In this document: in pieces, positions 36,190-48,240 of the stretch
Layout of the letters: each line of letters starts with the position of its first letter
Numbering within the stretch: position 1 is the stretch's first letter
Assembly: GCA_021234155.1 (NCBI GenBank)
Contig: JAJEKV010000002.1
Coordinates: 9,680,780 to 9,744,779 of the forward strand
DNA from: Isoetes taiwanensis
Lineage: Eukaryota > Streptophyta > Lycopodiopsida > Isoetales > Isoetaceae
Length of the DNA: 64,000 bases
Reading direction: 5' to 3'
Program-made: the position numbers and the translations under genes
Notes under the pieces: model-generated
The model's input: the letters and a program-made list of their open reading frames with translations, nothing else
Told to the model about the DNA's origin: nothing
The model's database searches: none

Positions 36190-37540
36190 GTGTCGGGAAC
36201 AGCATCTGTTTGTTGATTTTCACTTGCTGTGGTATGAAATGGTTTGAGGCGAAAGCCATTAACCAAAGGTGGTAATGGAATTCCATCCAACTCAGAAAAC
36301 GCTGGTTGCACAACTTGAATAATTTGATAAGGGCCAAACCATCGAAACTTTAACTTACCCGAAAAATTTTTTATAAAAATCATAAAGAAGAACCAAATCT
36401 CCTTCTTTGAATGTTTTTGTCTTCAGACGTTTGTCATGTAAGGATTTTTGCAACTGTTGTCCATGAAGAACACGAATGTAAGCATCCCTTCTAAGTTCAT
36501 CCAACTGTTCCAATTGATAAACCCTTTCTTTGAGTGCAAGCGGATTATGGGTCAGCTAGTTGAAACGGAGAGTTGGAAGTATGTATTCAAAAAGGCATGA
36601 GAGCTTTGACCATAAACCAATTTGAAAGGAGTGTGACCAAATGGCTATTTTAAAACAAGTATTGTAAGCCCAAAGAACAAGAGGGAAGCTTGTTTTGCCA
36701 ATCGGTTAAAACGTCCACAAATTTTCTTGAGAATTGTGACCGAGTTTTGTTGGTGCTTTTAAAACCGTTCCCTTGAGGATAGTAAGGTGTGCTCTTGTGA
36801 TGATGGATCGCGAGGATAATCCCGAGCTCCTTTATAGTATGATTGATAAAATGGACACCTCGATTACCGACTCAACTCGCGGGACAGCCAAAATCGTGAT
36901 GATTTCTTTGGATAGATGACCTTGGTGGGTGCTTGCCGGTGTTTTGTGCGGAAGCGCAAGCTTCCCCATTTGGTAGCGTGAGTCGGTGAGAACCCGAATG
37001 TAGCGGCCCGGGTGTGCCGGGGAGGGAGGATCAATGGGTCCCACAAAATCCATCCCCATTTGTCGAAAAGTGGGCGCATAACGGCCGCCAATGGAAGAGC
37101 GCCACGGGCGTGGGCCTTCCCCACGCTGACAAGCATCACACGCGTCGGGGCGTGGGCGTCTTTGAAGAGCGTGGGCCAAAAATAACCTGCAAGAAGGATT
37201 TTGGCGCGTCCGAGTGTCACCATGAAAATGACCACCACCCGACCCTTCATGGGCTTCTGACAATATCCGGGACCTCATGAGGGAGAACACAAATACCGGG
37301 ATGGTATCCCTTGCCCTCTTGTAAAGATAGCCTCAACCATGGTGGCTGGCGCCCGCGACCGCGAGAAATTGGTGTCGACGGATTGACGCTATCGGAGAGA
37401 GAGGCGCCCCTTCCGGTGGAAGAGCACCCGTGAGGAGATATCACGGGAAAGTTGTGGAACCAATGTGGCGCGGCCGCGACCAAAAAAAGAGTTGAGCCGC
37501 CGAAAGGCATCCGAGACTCCCGTGAGGGATCATCCGTGTG
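36190..37540 (-). pseudogene. Gypsy-a integrase, second copy
   Basis: C-terminal domain reads clearly: NFSGKLKFRWFGPYQIIQVV, SELDGIPLPPLVNGF and RLKPFHT (36383-36168), the chromodomain-free ending that suggests the Tat/Athila branch. Core motifs near 37100-36650 (KWGWILWDPLI frame, VSILSIIL) are broken by frameshifts. Confidence 0.7.
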
Positions 37541-37549
37541 GATGCGAAA

Positions 37550-38740
37550 GATAATCCGACAACATAAGATTTGCCTACCTTGTGAACAATTTCAAAAGGT
37601 GCAAATTTCTTGTAAGGAGAACCCAACGAGCAATGCGCCCGCGGGGGATTTGTTGATCAAATAAAGGAGTGCTTGGTGGTCAACAAAGAAATTTGATTTG
37701 ATCGCCTAAAAGATAGTGATCTTTAAGCATTGACACGAAAAATTAAACCCAAGGCTTCACGCCTGCGGGTGAGTAGAAGCTGCGCCAGTAATTCGCTGAG
37801 TTTTCACCGGCATATCGGCTTGGTTTGTCGGTGCGATCATATTCCCCGAAAAGAAAGAACTCCAATAGCTAACGCCGACATCTACATGGACGCGAAAGGG
37901 CTTGTCCCATTGAGGAGGAACAAGAACCGGCCCCGAGTAAGTAAAAGCTTCAACTGCTGGAAAGCGAAGATCCACCGGGATTCCAAGCCCAAGTGGATTC
38001 ATCACCCGTGAGTTTATGAATGGGATCCGCAATGGCGTACGCAGTCCGTGAATGAAGGTGGAGTAATAATTTACCTTGCCCAGAAAGAGAGCGGTCTCCT
38101 TGATATTGGTCGGTGCTTGAGCCTTGAGCACATTAACCGATTTTGGGCAGATCGGTGGTGATACCGCTTTATCGACAACATGTTCTAAATGTAAACACCT
38201 GGGCGTGACGCAAAAGGTGCATTTCTGGATTGAGACTAATGCCGACTCATCACATTTCTCGAAAGACGGTTCCAATTATCCAAATGGTCAGCCATAGAAT
38301 CAGAGGGGCGAGAAGTCATCTTGAAAATTTGCAAGAAGGATTTTCCTTCATAAAAATCATGAAAAACGGAAAGCATGATACGCTGAAACGTTGATGGAGA
38401 GTTTGATAATCCAAAAGGAACCACCTTGTGGCAAAAAAGTGCCCACCGGGTGGTGAAAGTAGTCTTGAGTTGATCGGGGATTTGATTGAGATCCGATTGT
38501 AGCCGTAAAAACCATCCATGAAGGAGTACATCTCATGTCCAAATGACCTCTTCCGTAACCTCGGTCTGCGGAAGGGAAGTGGAAAATGATCACGCCCAGC
38601 GGCCTCGATTTAGTTTTCGGGTAGTCCACGCAAACGCCGATCTTTCCATTGTGTTTCAAAGCAAATGACAATGGGGCTCACCCATTCGAATGTTTGACCT
38701 CATAGATCAAACCCGCAAGGAGTTTGTCAATCTCCGACGC
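37550..38740 (-). pseudogene. Gypsy-a RNase H and RT, second copy
   Basis: RT motifs: SFALKHNGKIGVCVDYPK (38671), MYSFMDGFYGYNRISIK (38531), VPFGLSNSPSTFQRIMLSVF (38424), IFKMTSRPSDSMADHLDNWN after the active site, and KCTFCVTP with HVVDKA (38215-38160). IFKM marks a disturbed CAG within the FQDD site. Confidence 0.75.
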
Positions 38741-39179
38741 CAATCACTTTAATTGGGGTTGAGCCGGTGATCGCCGCTGCTACACAGACGCATCGATTTG
38801 GTAGGAATGGTGAGTTCCCCCAAGGTTTTATTGATCCCCGGGTCTCTCGTAGCTCCAAAAAAAATATGTTTGAACTTTTGAAGAGCGTGACGCCCATTAC
38901 GATAGGGTGTCTAAGATTAGCAAGAATGCGACAGGCTGATTGTTGCCCACGTCCACAATCTCGACTTCAGGAGTCTGAATGTGTGGGATAACTTCCGTGT
39001 CTTGGACAATATGAGCAGGAGGTTGAAGCATGACAGGATGCGTGGCACTCTGCATGGTGAAGAAGAGAGGTTGCTGATTTTCATCAAGCAAAGGTTGCTT
39101 CATGACAGTGTGTACATTAACAGGAGCAGGAGGAAGCTCGGCATCTGAGAAGTGATCAACACGCTGGATGCGATTGCAA

Positions 39180-40000
39180 GGAGCCGTGTAGGGTCAAGCA
39201 AGGCATCCACATGGTCCCGGATCAAGAGTCATTTCTCCCAAGGATCAAGATATTCGGGTAGGATGATGACAGAGGCAAACCTCGCAGTGGAGCCCGAACT
39301 TGATAGATATTCCTTCTGGGCGCCCTCGTAATCGTTCGGAGAGAGAGGGTTCAAGATTGTCGAATCGAAATGATCTTACCGGCTTTCCAAGTCCATAGTG
39401 GCATTGAGGTGACCATCTCAGATGACTAACCGATCCGCGGGCCCAAGAATGGATACTTTTGCCCCGGGAGAAAAGGTCCGCCTACCAACATTTCATAATC
39501 ACCGGATCTTCTCCACTTTCCAAACACCAAATTCCAAGGGGAATCCTGGAGATCACCAATGTTGATGTGAAGAAGAGGCGGACGCCTTTGAGGTCTCGCG
39601 GATATGGCCATTAGCCAATTTGATGTCATATGGGGCACGATAGAGTTGTTTGATGCCCATTTGTTTAAGGAGTTTGTCCGCGATGAGACCGACAATGCTA
39701 CCTCCGGCCAATTTGAACATGATTGACTTGTTGATTGTCCACCGTGGCATGGACCGTGGGTGTAGAGGTAGCAAATGCCCCAACCAAACCGCCGGGAGTG
39801 GTAACCGGTCCTTGAGAGCGTGGACATAGTTTCAAAATGGTTGATAGACTTAGGGGAATTTTGATTTTTGCCAGCCCTCTTAGAGTTCCGGGTGAGGCAC
39901 ATGAGAAAAAAGGATCTGCTGATCCACGGGTGTTGGAGCGTGGTAATGAGGCAAAGAACTTTTTGAGTAGGTCAACCTCGGCAAAGAAATATTTGGATAT
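39180..40000 (-). pseudogene. Gypsy-a protease, second copy
   Basis: Fragments LATHGPCHGGQ, VGLIADKLLKQMGIKQLYRAP, YDIKLANGHI and HINIGDLQDSPWNLVFGK (39426-39902), matching the gypsy-b protease. The DGGS core is lost at disturbed sites. Confidence 0.65.
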
Positions 40001-42083
40001 GTCTGAGAGCGTGGAGGTTGAGATGTGGAAGGTGTATCTTGTCGTTGTTGAGCTCTGGTGGTGGCATGAACATTAGCCAACGTGCGGCCTTCAGCAGCTT
40101 GCATGAGGTTCAAAATGCTTTGACGAACTTTAGGCATGACATGCGGCATGAGTTTCGCCAAGTCAGGTGCAAAGTGAACCTTTTTTTCCTCTTCATGAGG
40201 AATTGTGTCGACTGCAAAGGCAGGTTGCGTGCCATTAGGAATAATGGTTAAGGGACGTGACGCCTTGGTCTGGCGTGAAACCAAACCAACCCAATTTGAC
40301 GGCTGGACTGGAGGATTAAGAGCCCGAAATATTTCTTCCCCGCGGCTTGTTGATCCATCCGAGGTTGATTGGCAGGAGCTGGTTGATAGCGCGATTGCCG
40401 AGGCGCTACGAGGTGGCTTCCGGGCTGAACGTGACGCTGGCCTTGCTTGCCATTGGCAATCCAAAGTTGGTAAGCCGCGAGGCGGACCGAGGTGGTCCGA
40501 TTGGTGCCGTGAAGCCGCGACCTGAACTTGTGGAAGTTGAGGACATGCCGCGGTGGTATGACCCCATTCGTGATGCTGATAACATCGAGCTTTTAGAAGG
40601 ACCAAAGGGGGCGTGCAGGCCGGGTCCCCGCTTGTTGTTCCTCGGCCGATAGAGTTGATTGGGTTGAGCCCGCAGCGGTTGCGGCCGATATTAAGCATTG
40701 TTGCCGAAGTTGTTGTTTGCACTTGATAAACCAAATTTTGTTGCGGAAAGGTGTAGGATGAGCGCAGTGCACTCTTCCGGGCATGATTGCACATGTTGCA
40801 TCTTTTACAATGAGGCGGGAGTTGCACTCATTTGCCAAGTGGCCTTGATGTTTGCGATATGACACCGATCCGACCGCTGTGGATTGGCGGTTGAGGTTGG
40901 ACAAGAAATCTGGAACCATGACGGTGGAATAAAAGGGAGCTCCCCGAAGAGCCACGCCACGATGAAACATTGATCGAAAGATTGACAGAATCGATAGCCC
41001 GCTCCAAAGTCTTCTGCAGTATTCACCATGAGTCTGATAGCTGAGGAAGTCCTTGAGAAACCGCACCAAGATCCGCTCTCTATGTCGGTACTCCTTGAGT
41101 TTGCCGAAAGTAATGTGAAGTCGATCCGCAAAATCCCCGGCGACTCAGAGGCTCTTGTTGAAGGTCATTGAGTTGCTTTAGATGAAGTTGATCATCATCC
41201 GTGGTTCCATAGTGAGAAAGAAAAGCAGTTTTCATTTCTGACCAATCTTGTTTCCAGTGGCTTTTGTTGGACATAAGCCATTGATGAGGAGAGCCATGCA
41301 GCCAGAGTTGAGGTTGTGCATGACCATTTAGGGCAGCCAGAGCCTCGAATTCTTCCATGTGGGCCTGAGCACTTTGGTCTAATGGTTTGCCTTTCGTGTT
41401 GCCAAAGGTTGGATAAGTCAGCTTAAGGGTCTGAAAGGTAGAGGTGAAAGTGCTTGGCTGGACAGAAACTGGATAAGGATTATAGTGAGGTGGAGTTGGA
41501 GGTGGCATGGTGCCTGAAGGACCCTGATGAAGGGGTGACTGCGGAGGAGGTACTGAAGGTGCCTGAGTATTGGTTTTGAGGTCGGTAAGGTTGTAAACAG
41601 GAAGAGCGGTGGGAAATGTAGGGAAGGGAAATTCCTGGGGAGGCGCAAAATAGGCATGTGGATATCCCTGCCCACCCGGGGGAGATGATGGTTGTGAAGG
41701 CAGAGGCGTATGGCCTGAAGAGTGATGGATGTAGGCATGTTCGGGGGTATGAAAGTAAGGCTGAGAAGGTTGAGCCCGGATAGGGCTCCCCGATAGTGAT
41801 GAGGTGACTCCAGGTCGTGGAGCAATGTTTGCACGCTTGAGGCGGGGAATTTGGACGAGACATGACACGAGGGGTGGGTGGCGCCGACTGAGCCCTAGAC
41901 CGAATGTGGCCTCCCTCAATGTCATAAGCAGATCCATACATATCGCGAACAACTTCCCCGCCGATGACGCCCAAGCCGCAGATGCCGCCTAGGAAAGAAG
42001 TTCTTCCGGGCGTGGAAGTTTCGCGCGCATATGGCTTAACGCATCGAGAGGAAAGTCGAATCGCACTCTCGCAGGGCGACAAA
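40000..42083 (-). pseudogene. Gypsy-a gag, second copy (best preserved gag)
   Basis: A 290-codon frame (41080-41952) reads from near the gag start: Pro/Gln-rich region (residues 60-160, with PPQSPLHQGPSGTMPPPTPP), then capsid motifs FEALAALNGHAQPQL, HWKQDWSEMKTAFLSHYG and LHLKQLNDLQQEPL near residues 200-270. Frameshifted after that; the knuckle region lies near 40850-40780 (GHLANECNS, CNMCNHA). CAG and CTG are mostly intact between 41100 and 41800, which explains the open frame. Confidence 0.75.
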
Positions 42084-42674
42084 GTTTGGGGTCCTGGTTC
42101 GAACTCCTGCAAGACAGCCCTCCTCAGGAGGACCCGTGGATCTAACAGAGAATCCGGGGACTATTTCACGCGGGATTTGCAAGAAGAGAACAAGAAGAAG
42201 AAAACAGAACAAAAGAGAACAAAGAGAGGAAAATGATAAGCTTCCTTGATATCAATGATGAACATACATGAGCTCTCGCAATCGAGAGAAGACTGAAATG
42301 AGACAAGACTCAAAACTCATCTAAAACTCATGTGCTAGCTCTACTCATATATATAGTACAATGGCCTTTGGCCCAATATAGACACTCTGACTGATCTCGG
42401 TGCCGACTCCTGGAAGGAGGCCTGATTTGCAGGAATGCTGGCGGTGCCTCTTGAAAAGCCTGAAATCACGCTGACGCTGACGCGGGCGGTGACGGGCCGT
42501 CACTTGTCTGAGCGGCGCCTCTTGGTAGCAGACCCCGGCTTTGACTGCGTGGTCTGCTGCTTGGTCTTCTGCTGGGCCTTGGACGACTGACCCGTGCCTG
42601 CCTGAGGATCCTTGGACTTGACCTGGTCCGTCGTATGCATGAATAGTCCTGTACCCGGAGGCACAGGACTAACA
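42084..42674 (-). repeat. Gypsy-a 5' LTR, copy 3
   Basis: About 591 bp, type a, ending GACTAACA. Followed by an intact CTGCA at 42675-42679, the clearest view of the target duplication on this side. Confidence 0.8.
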
Positions 42675-42890
42675 CTGCAGCATACTTCTTTTGGCAAATA
42701 AAGACTCCTTCTAAAGTCTAATGCACTTTGAATGCCCAAGAAATAGTGAAGCAATCCAAGACACTTCATATCAAAGGTCTTCCTCAACATTTCTAGTTCT
42801 ATTTTGGTCATATTTTCTAAACTTCCAAAAAGTATGAGATCATCTATATAAAGGACAAGTAGAATGACATCTTTTCCCTCATACTTAATA
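42675..42890 (-). pseudogene. Copia RT, C-terminal half, copy 3
   Basis: Cleanest copy: FICQKKYAA at the gypsy insertion point, then LHYFLGIQ, LRKTFDMKCLG, LVLYIDDLILFG (active site about 42850-42839) and IKYEGKD next to the MULE. TACTTAATA at 42882-42890. Confidence 0.85.
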
Positions 42891-44880
42891 GGGGAAAAAC
42901 TACAGATTACCCTTATGTTTTGACATATTTTCCCACATACCCCTAACTTTTCAAATATTAATGGAATGCCCTTGGTCAATGTACAATGTATAATGTAGTT
43001 TTAATAATTGTTGAAATACCCTTATGTTTTGACATAATTTCTCAAATGCCCTTATGTTTCCTTCAAATTCACAAAATACCCTTGATACCTCTAACGTGTG
43101 TTTTGTTTCAAATTTCAAAAGTTTCAAGAATCACAAAATACCCTTAAGTTTTGCAAAAATGTTTGGAATGCCCTTGAGCCCAAACGTTTGTTTTTGAATG
43201 CTCCATACATCATTAAAATTCAACAAGAGAATTTCAAATGCCAAAGTAGGCCAAGATCAACTTAAATCTCATAAATATTGTCTTGAAGCACAATAAACAC
43301 AATGGACGCATTGCTAACTAGATGGGTGCCCTGCATGTCCTTGAGTTGTGGTCCCTACCCTTGCATCTACTACAATGATGAACTTCCTTCACTTCTTCTT
43401 CACCCTTACGAATCCTCTTTGTTCGTGGGCGCCATGGAGGTCTTCTTGTCGCTGGAGGCAACATTGTACCTAGAACATTAGGAACAATAACGGGGTGCAT
43501 GATCTCCCTATAGGTTTCAGAGTAGGAAGTGAGAAAAAATGCTTGATGAGCATAGCTCTGAACACGCGCATTTCTATATAGTATTGCACATGCTGCATGT
43601 GCACAAGGAATACTCTCCTGCTGCCATTCGCTGCAAGAGCATGTTCTCATTTCCAAATTCACAATCCTAGATTTTGAAGACAAAATCTCATACTCAACTT
43701 CTGATGCTGCAATAATCCAGTAAGAGCACCCACGATCACATGCTCTCTTCACATCCTGCACAGCACGTGGAGTCAATGCCAACTGTGCATATTGGCCTGC
43801 CTTTGTTATGTAGGAATCTGCTTGTTGTCGACGTTCATGAAACCATGTCATTAACTTATGCCGAATTAACTCCAACATAGCTAACACGAGCAACTCCCTA
43901 GGTTCATGCAACCAAGAATTCAGAGATTCTGCAATATTAGAAGTTAGATGACCATACCCCTGTCCCTTGAATTTTGAGTTTGCCCAATGTGTAGGATCAG
44001 CTGCAACAAGTATCCAAATGGTAGCTTGGGCATTAGCAGCACGCATTTCAGAGATCACTTCATCATATTTCTCTATAGTATTGGCACATGCTGCATTCCA
44101 TAACAAATGCACAAGGGTTGTACTCTTGAAGACCCTCCTAAAATTGTCAGCTAAATGGCGCATGCAATAAGCATGAGGTACTTGTGCCCCAAAAATAATC
44201 TCAACACCTTCTACCAAACCTTTTTGTCTATCTGAAATGAAAGTGACTTGTTGTGCATGATGCATACAATTCTTCAAATTTTGAAGGAACCATACCCAAT
44301 TATCATCATTTTCAGCACTTACTACGGCAAAAGCAATTGGAAACAATCCATCGTTCCCATCTATTGCTGTAGCCGTCAATAGTATACCAAGATATCGTCC
44401 CTTTAAATGGGTGCCATCGGAAATGTGCTGAAGAAATCAGGAAATAAAAAAATCTGCATCAAGAAATCAGGAAATCTGCTGAAGAAATCGGATTTGCTGC
44501 TGCTGCTCCAATCGAACAGGAAAATCAGATCGTTGCTGCTTTATGCTGAGAAAATTGAATTTGCTCCAATCGAACCCTAAAACCAGTGAAAATTTCTTGC
44601 TCTGTAGCACCGAAAAAGCATAAGCACCGAAAATTTCTTGCTGTAGCACCGAAAAAGCATAAGCCTTTTCTAGAAACTAGAGGGAGCGGAAACGAACCGC
44701 TTGCAAAAGGATATTTGAAGAAATACGAAAAAACTAGAGGGTATCTTGTGATAAATCAAAATCTTCAAGGCCAAATACGTTGACCAGGGGCATTCTATTA
44801 ATATTGAAAAGTTAGGGGTATGTGGGAAAATATGTCAAAACATAGGGGTAATCTGTAGTTTTTCTCTATTAGTTTTTCCC
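42891..44880 (-). mobile_element. MULE copy A, internally deleted but well read
   Basis: 1990 bp between perfect TACTTAATA copies (42882-42890, 44881-44889). The left inverted repeat starts GGGGAAAAACTACAGATTAC. The right one starts GGGAAAAACTAATAGAG and then repeats the AAAAACTACAGATTACCCC start. Relative to copy C it lacks about 667 bp (52800-53466), with ATC at both breakpoints. CAG and CTG are intact, so the transposase frame is open. Confidence 0.9.
43318..44379 (-). pseudogene. MULE (MuDR-type) transposase, 353-codon C-terminal part
   Basis: DDE transposase of the Mutator superfamily, which cuts and pastes the element through its inverted repeats. MULE domain: DGNDGLFPIAFAVV (residues 8-20), WFLQNLKNCM, FISDRQKGL with D50, and SNIAESLNSWL with E151. 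The first catalytic Asp (DGTHLKG) lies just upstream of the listed start. The SWIM finger is at residues 247-261 (C247, C249, C259, H261), and a CCHC knuckle at 336-349 (C336, C339, H344, C349). The open frame begins with TTG; no upstream ATG is in frame because the 667-bp deletion removed the N-terminal domain. It is probably inactive. Confidence 0.85.
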
Positions 44881-44889
44881 TACTTAATA

Positions 44890-45420
44890 TATAAATTTGG
44901 ATCAGCCTCTGATCGCACAAGACCCCTGCTTAATAAATGCATATCCATCTTTGCATACTAAGCTCTAGGGATTGTTTCAGCCCATACAACGCCTTTTTCA
45001 ATCTGCATACAAAGCGCTTACTGTCTTCTGTATACCCTTGAGGTTGTTTCATATAGACTTCTTCTACAAGATCACCATTCAAAAATGCACTTATAACATC
45101 AAGTTGATGGAGCTTCCATCCAAATTGAGCTGTGAAAACCATAATCAATCTGATTTTTTCATTTTTGCAACAACAGCGAAGGTTTCAGAATAGTCAACAT
45201 CTTCTCTTTGAACATATCCCTTTGCGGCCTGCTAGCCTTATACTTACTAATTGTTCCATCAACAGTGCACTTTACCTTGTACACCCATTTCGATCCAATA
45301 ATATTCTTGTCTTTTGATCTCGCCACAATCTCCCATGTTTTATTCCTTAGCAGGACTTGAACCTATGACCATTAGGTTAAAGGTCCAATATGTTGCTATA
45401 AACTTCATCCATCGCTGCCT
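44890..45420 (-). pseudogene. Copia RT, N-terminal half, copy 3
   Basis: Minus strand: [46 protein letters not shown] and SEADPNLYIK, classic copia RT motifs, in the frame 44930-45148. The start of RT (AAMDEVYSN, then NKTWEIVARSKDKNIIGSKW) is at 45420-45260, split by the 44-bp tRNA-like insertion. Confidence 0.85.
45345..45388 (-). other. 44-bp tRNA-like insertion in copia RT
   Basis: The minus strand contains GGTTCAAGTCC, a perfect match to the tRNA B-box consensus, within a 44-bp stretch that interrupts the RT between YSNI and NKTWE. Removing exactly 44 bp restores the frame. The same insertion is in the other two RT copies, so it predates the duplications. It is too short for a whole tRNA or SINE; a SINE remnant is possible. 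Confidence 0.4.
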
Positions 45421-47192
45421 GGGTTTTTTTGCTGGGCGCCACCGCCTCAGCATCTAGGCGCCACCGCCTCAGCATCAGAAGCAGCAGGAGAAGGGAAGCG
45501 CAGATCCAGATTCCGGCCAAGCTCCAGTCGGTGGCGAGGCCTTTGGCAAGCTAGGGGCCCAACTCGGCAGAATCCAGCCAGTTCAAGAACAACCGCATCC
45601 ACCAGTTTGCTTGCTCTCTGCCTTCGGTCCCAATCCACCAGAATTTGCATCAGGTCGGTTTTGCATCACGCTTATTGCTTCAAATTCGGTTTTGCAGCTT
45701 TTTGCTCTCGTATGGCAAAGACATCTCTTCACCTAGTTTGGCTTGGCATCAACGGAACAGTCAGCACCAATCCTATCTCTTTGCCAGTATTAGCCCACCG
45801 GCAGCACCCTCCTTCCACACCAGCTTGCAATTCTCTATACCTCAGGCCAGTCAGCGCCGATCCTACCTCTTTGCCAGTATTGGCCCACCGGCAGCATACT
45901 CCTTCCACATCAGCTTGTAGTTCTCTATAGCTCAGGCCAGCTACTGATTTCCGGCCAGCTGCTAATTTCTAGCCCATCCACTTGTTGCTCTGAATGGCTT
46001 GTCAGATCAAGCGCATGGCCAGGGACACCCGTAAAAAAAAGAACCTCGTTAAGCTGCCTGAGCCGGTCTTGAATAGGCTCTATGACCCCGCAATTGCGCC
46101 ATATCTTCAGGCAGCCCCATCATTTGGGCCTCAACGCCCTATACTGGCATACCCAGACACACCCTCAGACACGCAATCTGCTCCAGATGCATCTTCGGCT
46201 GCAGCCTTGACCAGAATTGATGCTCGGATCCATTGTCTGCCTCCAGATTTGTTGGTCGGGATCCGCACGATCCAATCGACAGTCACACTCACAGAACATC
46301 GCTCGGTTGCACTTTGGGAAGTCGGTCCAGCCTTTTAGAGATGCCACATACGGGGTGAGTTATTCAACAAAAGACCGCAGTTGTCGCACCCGCCCCTCCA
46401 CAGGGTTAGCATCTGAGCATGTGGATGCTACGTCCCAGGCCGATGATACCACACCTATGCCCACAAGGCCATCATCCGCGGATTGTTTGCCCACTGCACA
46501 AGTCCTGCTTTCGAAGCCTGACCAGGCCACAGCGCACCCGTTAGCCCTGAACCTACGTATTGTGGATTTGGAGGAAGCAAGCGACACTCCTGGGGCAGAT
46601 GAGGTCACCCGTTTCTTTGCAGAGGTGATGCACATAAAGGCAGATGGCATTCTCTCGGCTTTTCAAGTTGGAGCAAAGACGCCTAACCGCCTGGCCATTT
46701 ATCGGGTCGGGCCGTGGATGCTTTGTCCAGGCTGCACATCCTCCGCCATGGCAATCACTTGCAAGGGACCTCCTTCTCCGTCCAGGAAGATCTTACCCCA
46801 GCACAGCTCTGCCGACGGAAGGATGAATTGTGTCGAGTCCGCGAGGCTCGTCTGCACCGGAAGTGGGCTGTGTATAGAGGCGGCCAGGCTATCATTCGGG
46901 ATCACTGGCCACTTGATCCATGGGCAGTGGCTGTCTAGTTGATTTGACTCCAAGATTTGCTTGGGCTTATGCCCTTTGTTGTGTTTTATTTTAGTATTGT
47001 GATTTGCTACGAGGCATAGTTCCCCGAGTTCTGTGTACTAGGGCTAGACCCCACGTTTGATTTTGGCTTCGGCCTTTTTGGTTTGGTCACGGGGCTTGGT
47101 CCCCGAGTTTCAGTCTGGGCTTTTGCCCTCTCTTTTGTATTGGATCCCATAACCCGATTGGGTTTCGCGGACGTTAAAAATTTCTTCCTTCC
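45421..47192 (+). mobile_element. LINE-like insertion X, copy 2 (best read)
   Basis: About 1.77 kb. A plus-strand frame (about 46000-46340, then 46217-46942) encodes MARDTRKKKNLVKLPEPV, a Pro/Ser/Thr-rich middle, then EDLTPAQLCRRKDELCRV with RKWAVYRGGQAIIRDHW in an overlapping frame (46714-46938). The last part resembles the C-terminal domain of L1-type ORF1 (EDL(T/S)...RR... then K...Y.G..I). The 3' end GATCCCATAACCCGATTGG...GGACGTTAAAAA and TTCCTTCC tail resemble the LINE 3' ends at 61740-61890 and 62846-63045. No RT or endonuclease. Confidence 0.55.
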
Positions 47193-48240
47193 TTCCAATC
47201 TTTAGAACCAAGTGCTTCTTCAATGCTTAAAGGCTCACTTGTGGCAGCAAATAAAGCAAAATTACATGCTTCCATTGGCTGATTTTCAGTGTTTCGATGG
47301 TTAGTGCTTTTTAGTGGGTGTTTTCCTTTATCATTCACATCATGTTGCAAGCTTGCAAATGTCCCTTGGCTGCGAGCAAATGGCCTATGTGCCCAAGCAT
47401 CACATTTAGCGTTTTTAATTGATGATGACGCTTCTAAATTTTACCTCAACTCCTTGCTTATTGGCCGTGTCTTCTTGGGGTTTTCGTCTTTCATATACTA
47501 GCACCATTTCTGGCTATTGTTTGATTGGTGCACCATCAATTTGCTGCTGCAACAATTTGTCAGACTTCATTTCATCATTGCCAAACATTAGAGGAATTTC
47601 AAATATCTTATCTTCTTCCTCCTTAGCTCCTGTAGCATTGATTGGATCTGCAGAAACTTCATCGAAGATTACATCACGGGAAACAATTAATTCTTCCTTG
47701 ATTGGATCCTATAATCTATATTCTTAGGCCCTCTTGTTATATCCAACAAAAGTACAAACTTTTGACCTGCTATCCAACTTTATTTTACCGTGTTCTTTAT
47801 GAACATAAACAAATGCTTTGCATCCGAAAATTTTCAAGTGTCTTACCCTTGGTTTTCTACCATAATAAGCCTCGTAAGGCATCATGCCATTCAAGATTAT
47901 TGTTCCGACCTATTAAGAAGATAGACTGAAGTCAAATCCGCTTCAACCCAAAACCTATGAGGCATTGAGCCATAAGGGATATGAGCATATTAGCAATGGT
48001 CCAATTACGCCTCTCCACAACTCCATTTTGCTGCGAGGAGTAAGGTACAATGACGTGCTTTTGAATGCCATTTTGGGCACAAAACTCCTTGAACTTCTTT
48101 GAAGTGAATTCTCCCCCATTATCAATCCGAAGGCAGAGAATTTTCTGCTTTGTTTCAGCCTCAACTTGCAACTTAAATTTCTGAAAAAGCATAAAAAGTT
48201 TCAGATTTTCTTTTGAGAAAATAAATTCCCCAAAACACGT
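47193..48240 (-). pseudogene. Copia integrase C-terminal region, copy 2
   Basis: Contains the LRIDNGGEFTSKKFKEFC motif with the second catalytic Asp, VPYSSQQNGVVERRNWTIAN (catalytic Glu), then FGCKAFVYVH, TFVGY and SRDVIFDE motifs and EPLSIEEALGSKDWKE. Best copy of the integrase core; the corresponding 87 bp are missing from the rightmost copy. Confidence 0.8.

Noticed and set aside
43318-44379. MULE transposase as an intact, domesticated gene
   Set aside because: It lies between full inverted repeats with target duplications, lacks an N-terminus and an ATG, and shares a deletion with copy B.
45345-45388. A tRNA gene
   Set aside because: Only the B box and part of a T arm are present; no acceptor stem, D arm or A box.
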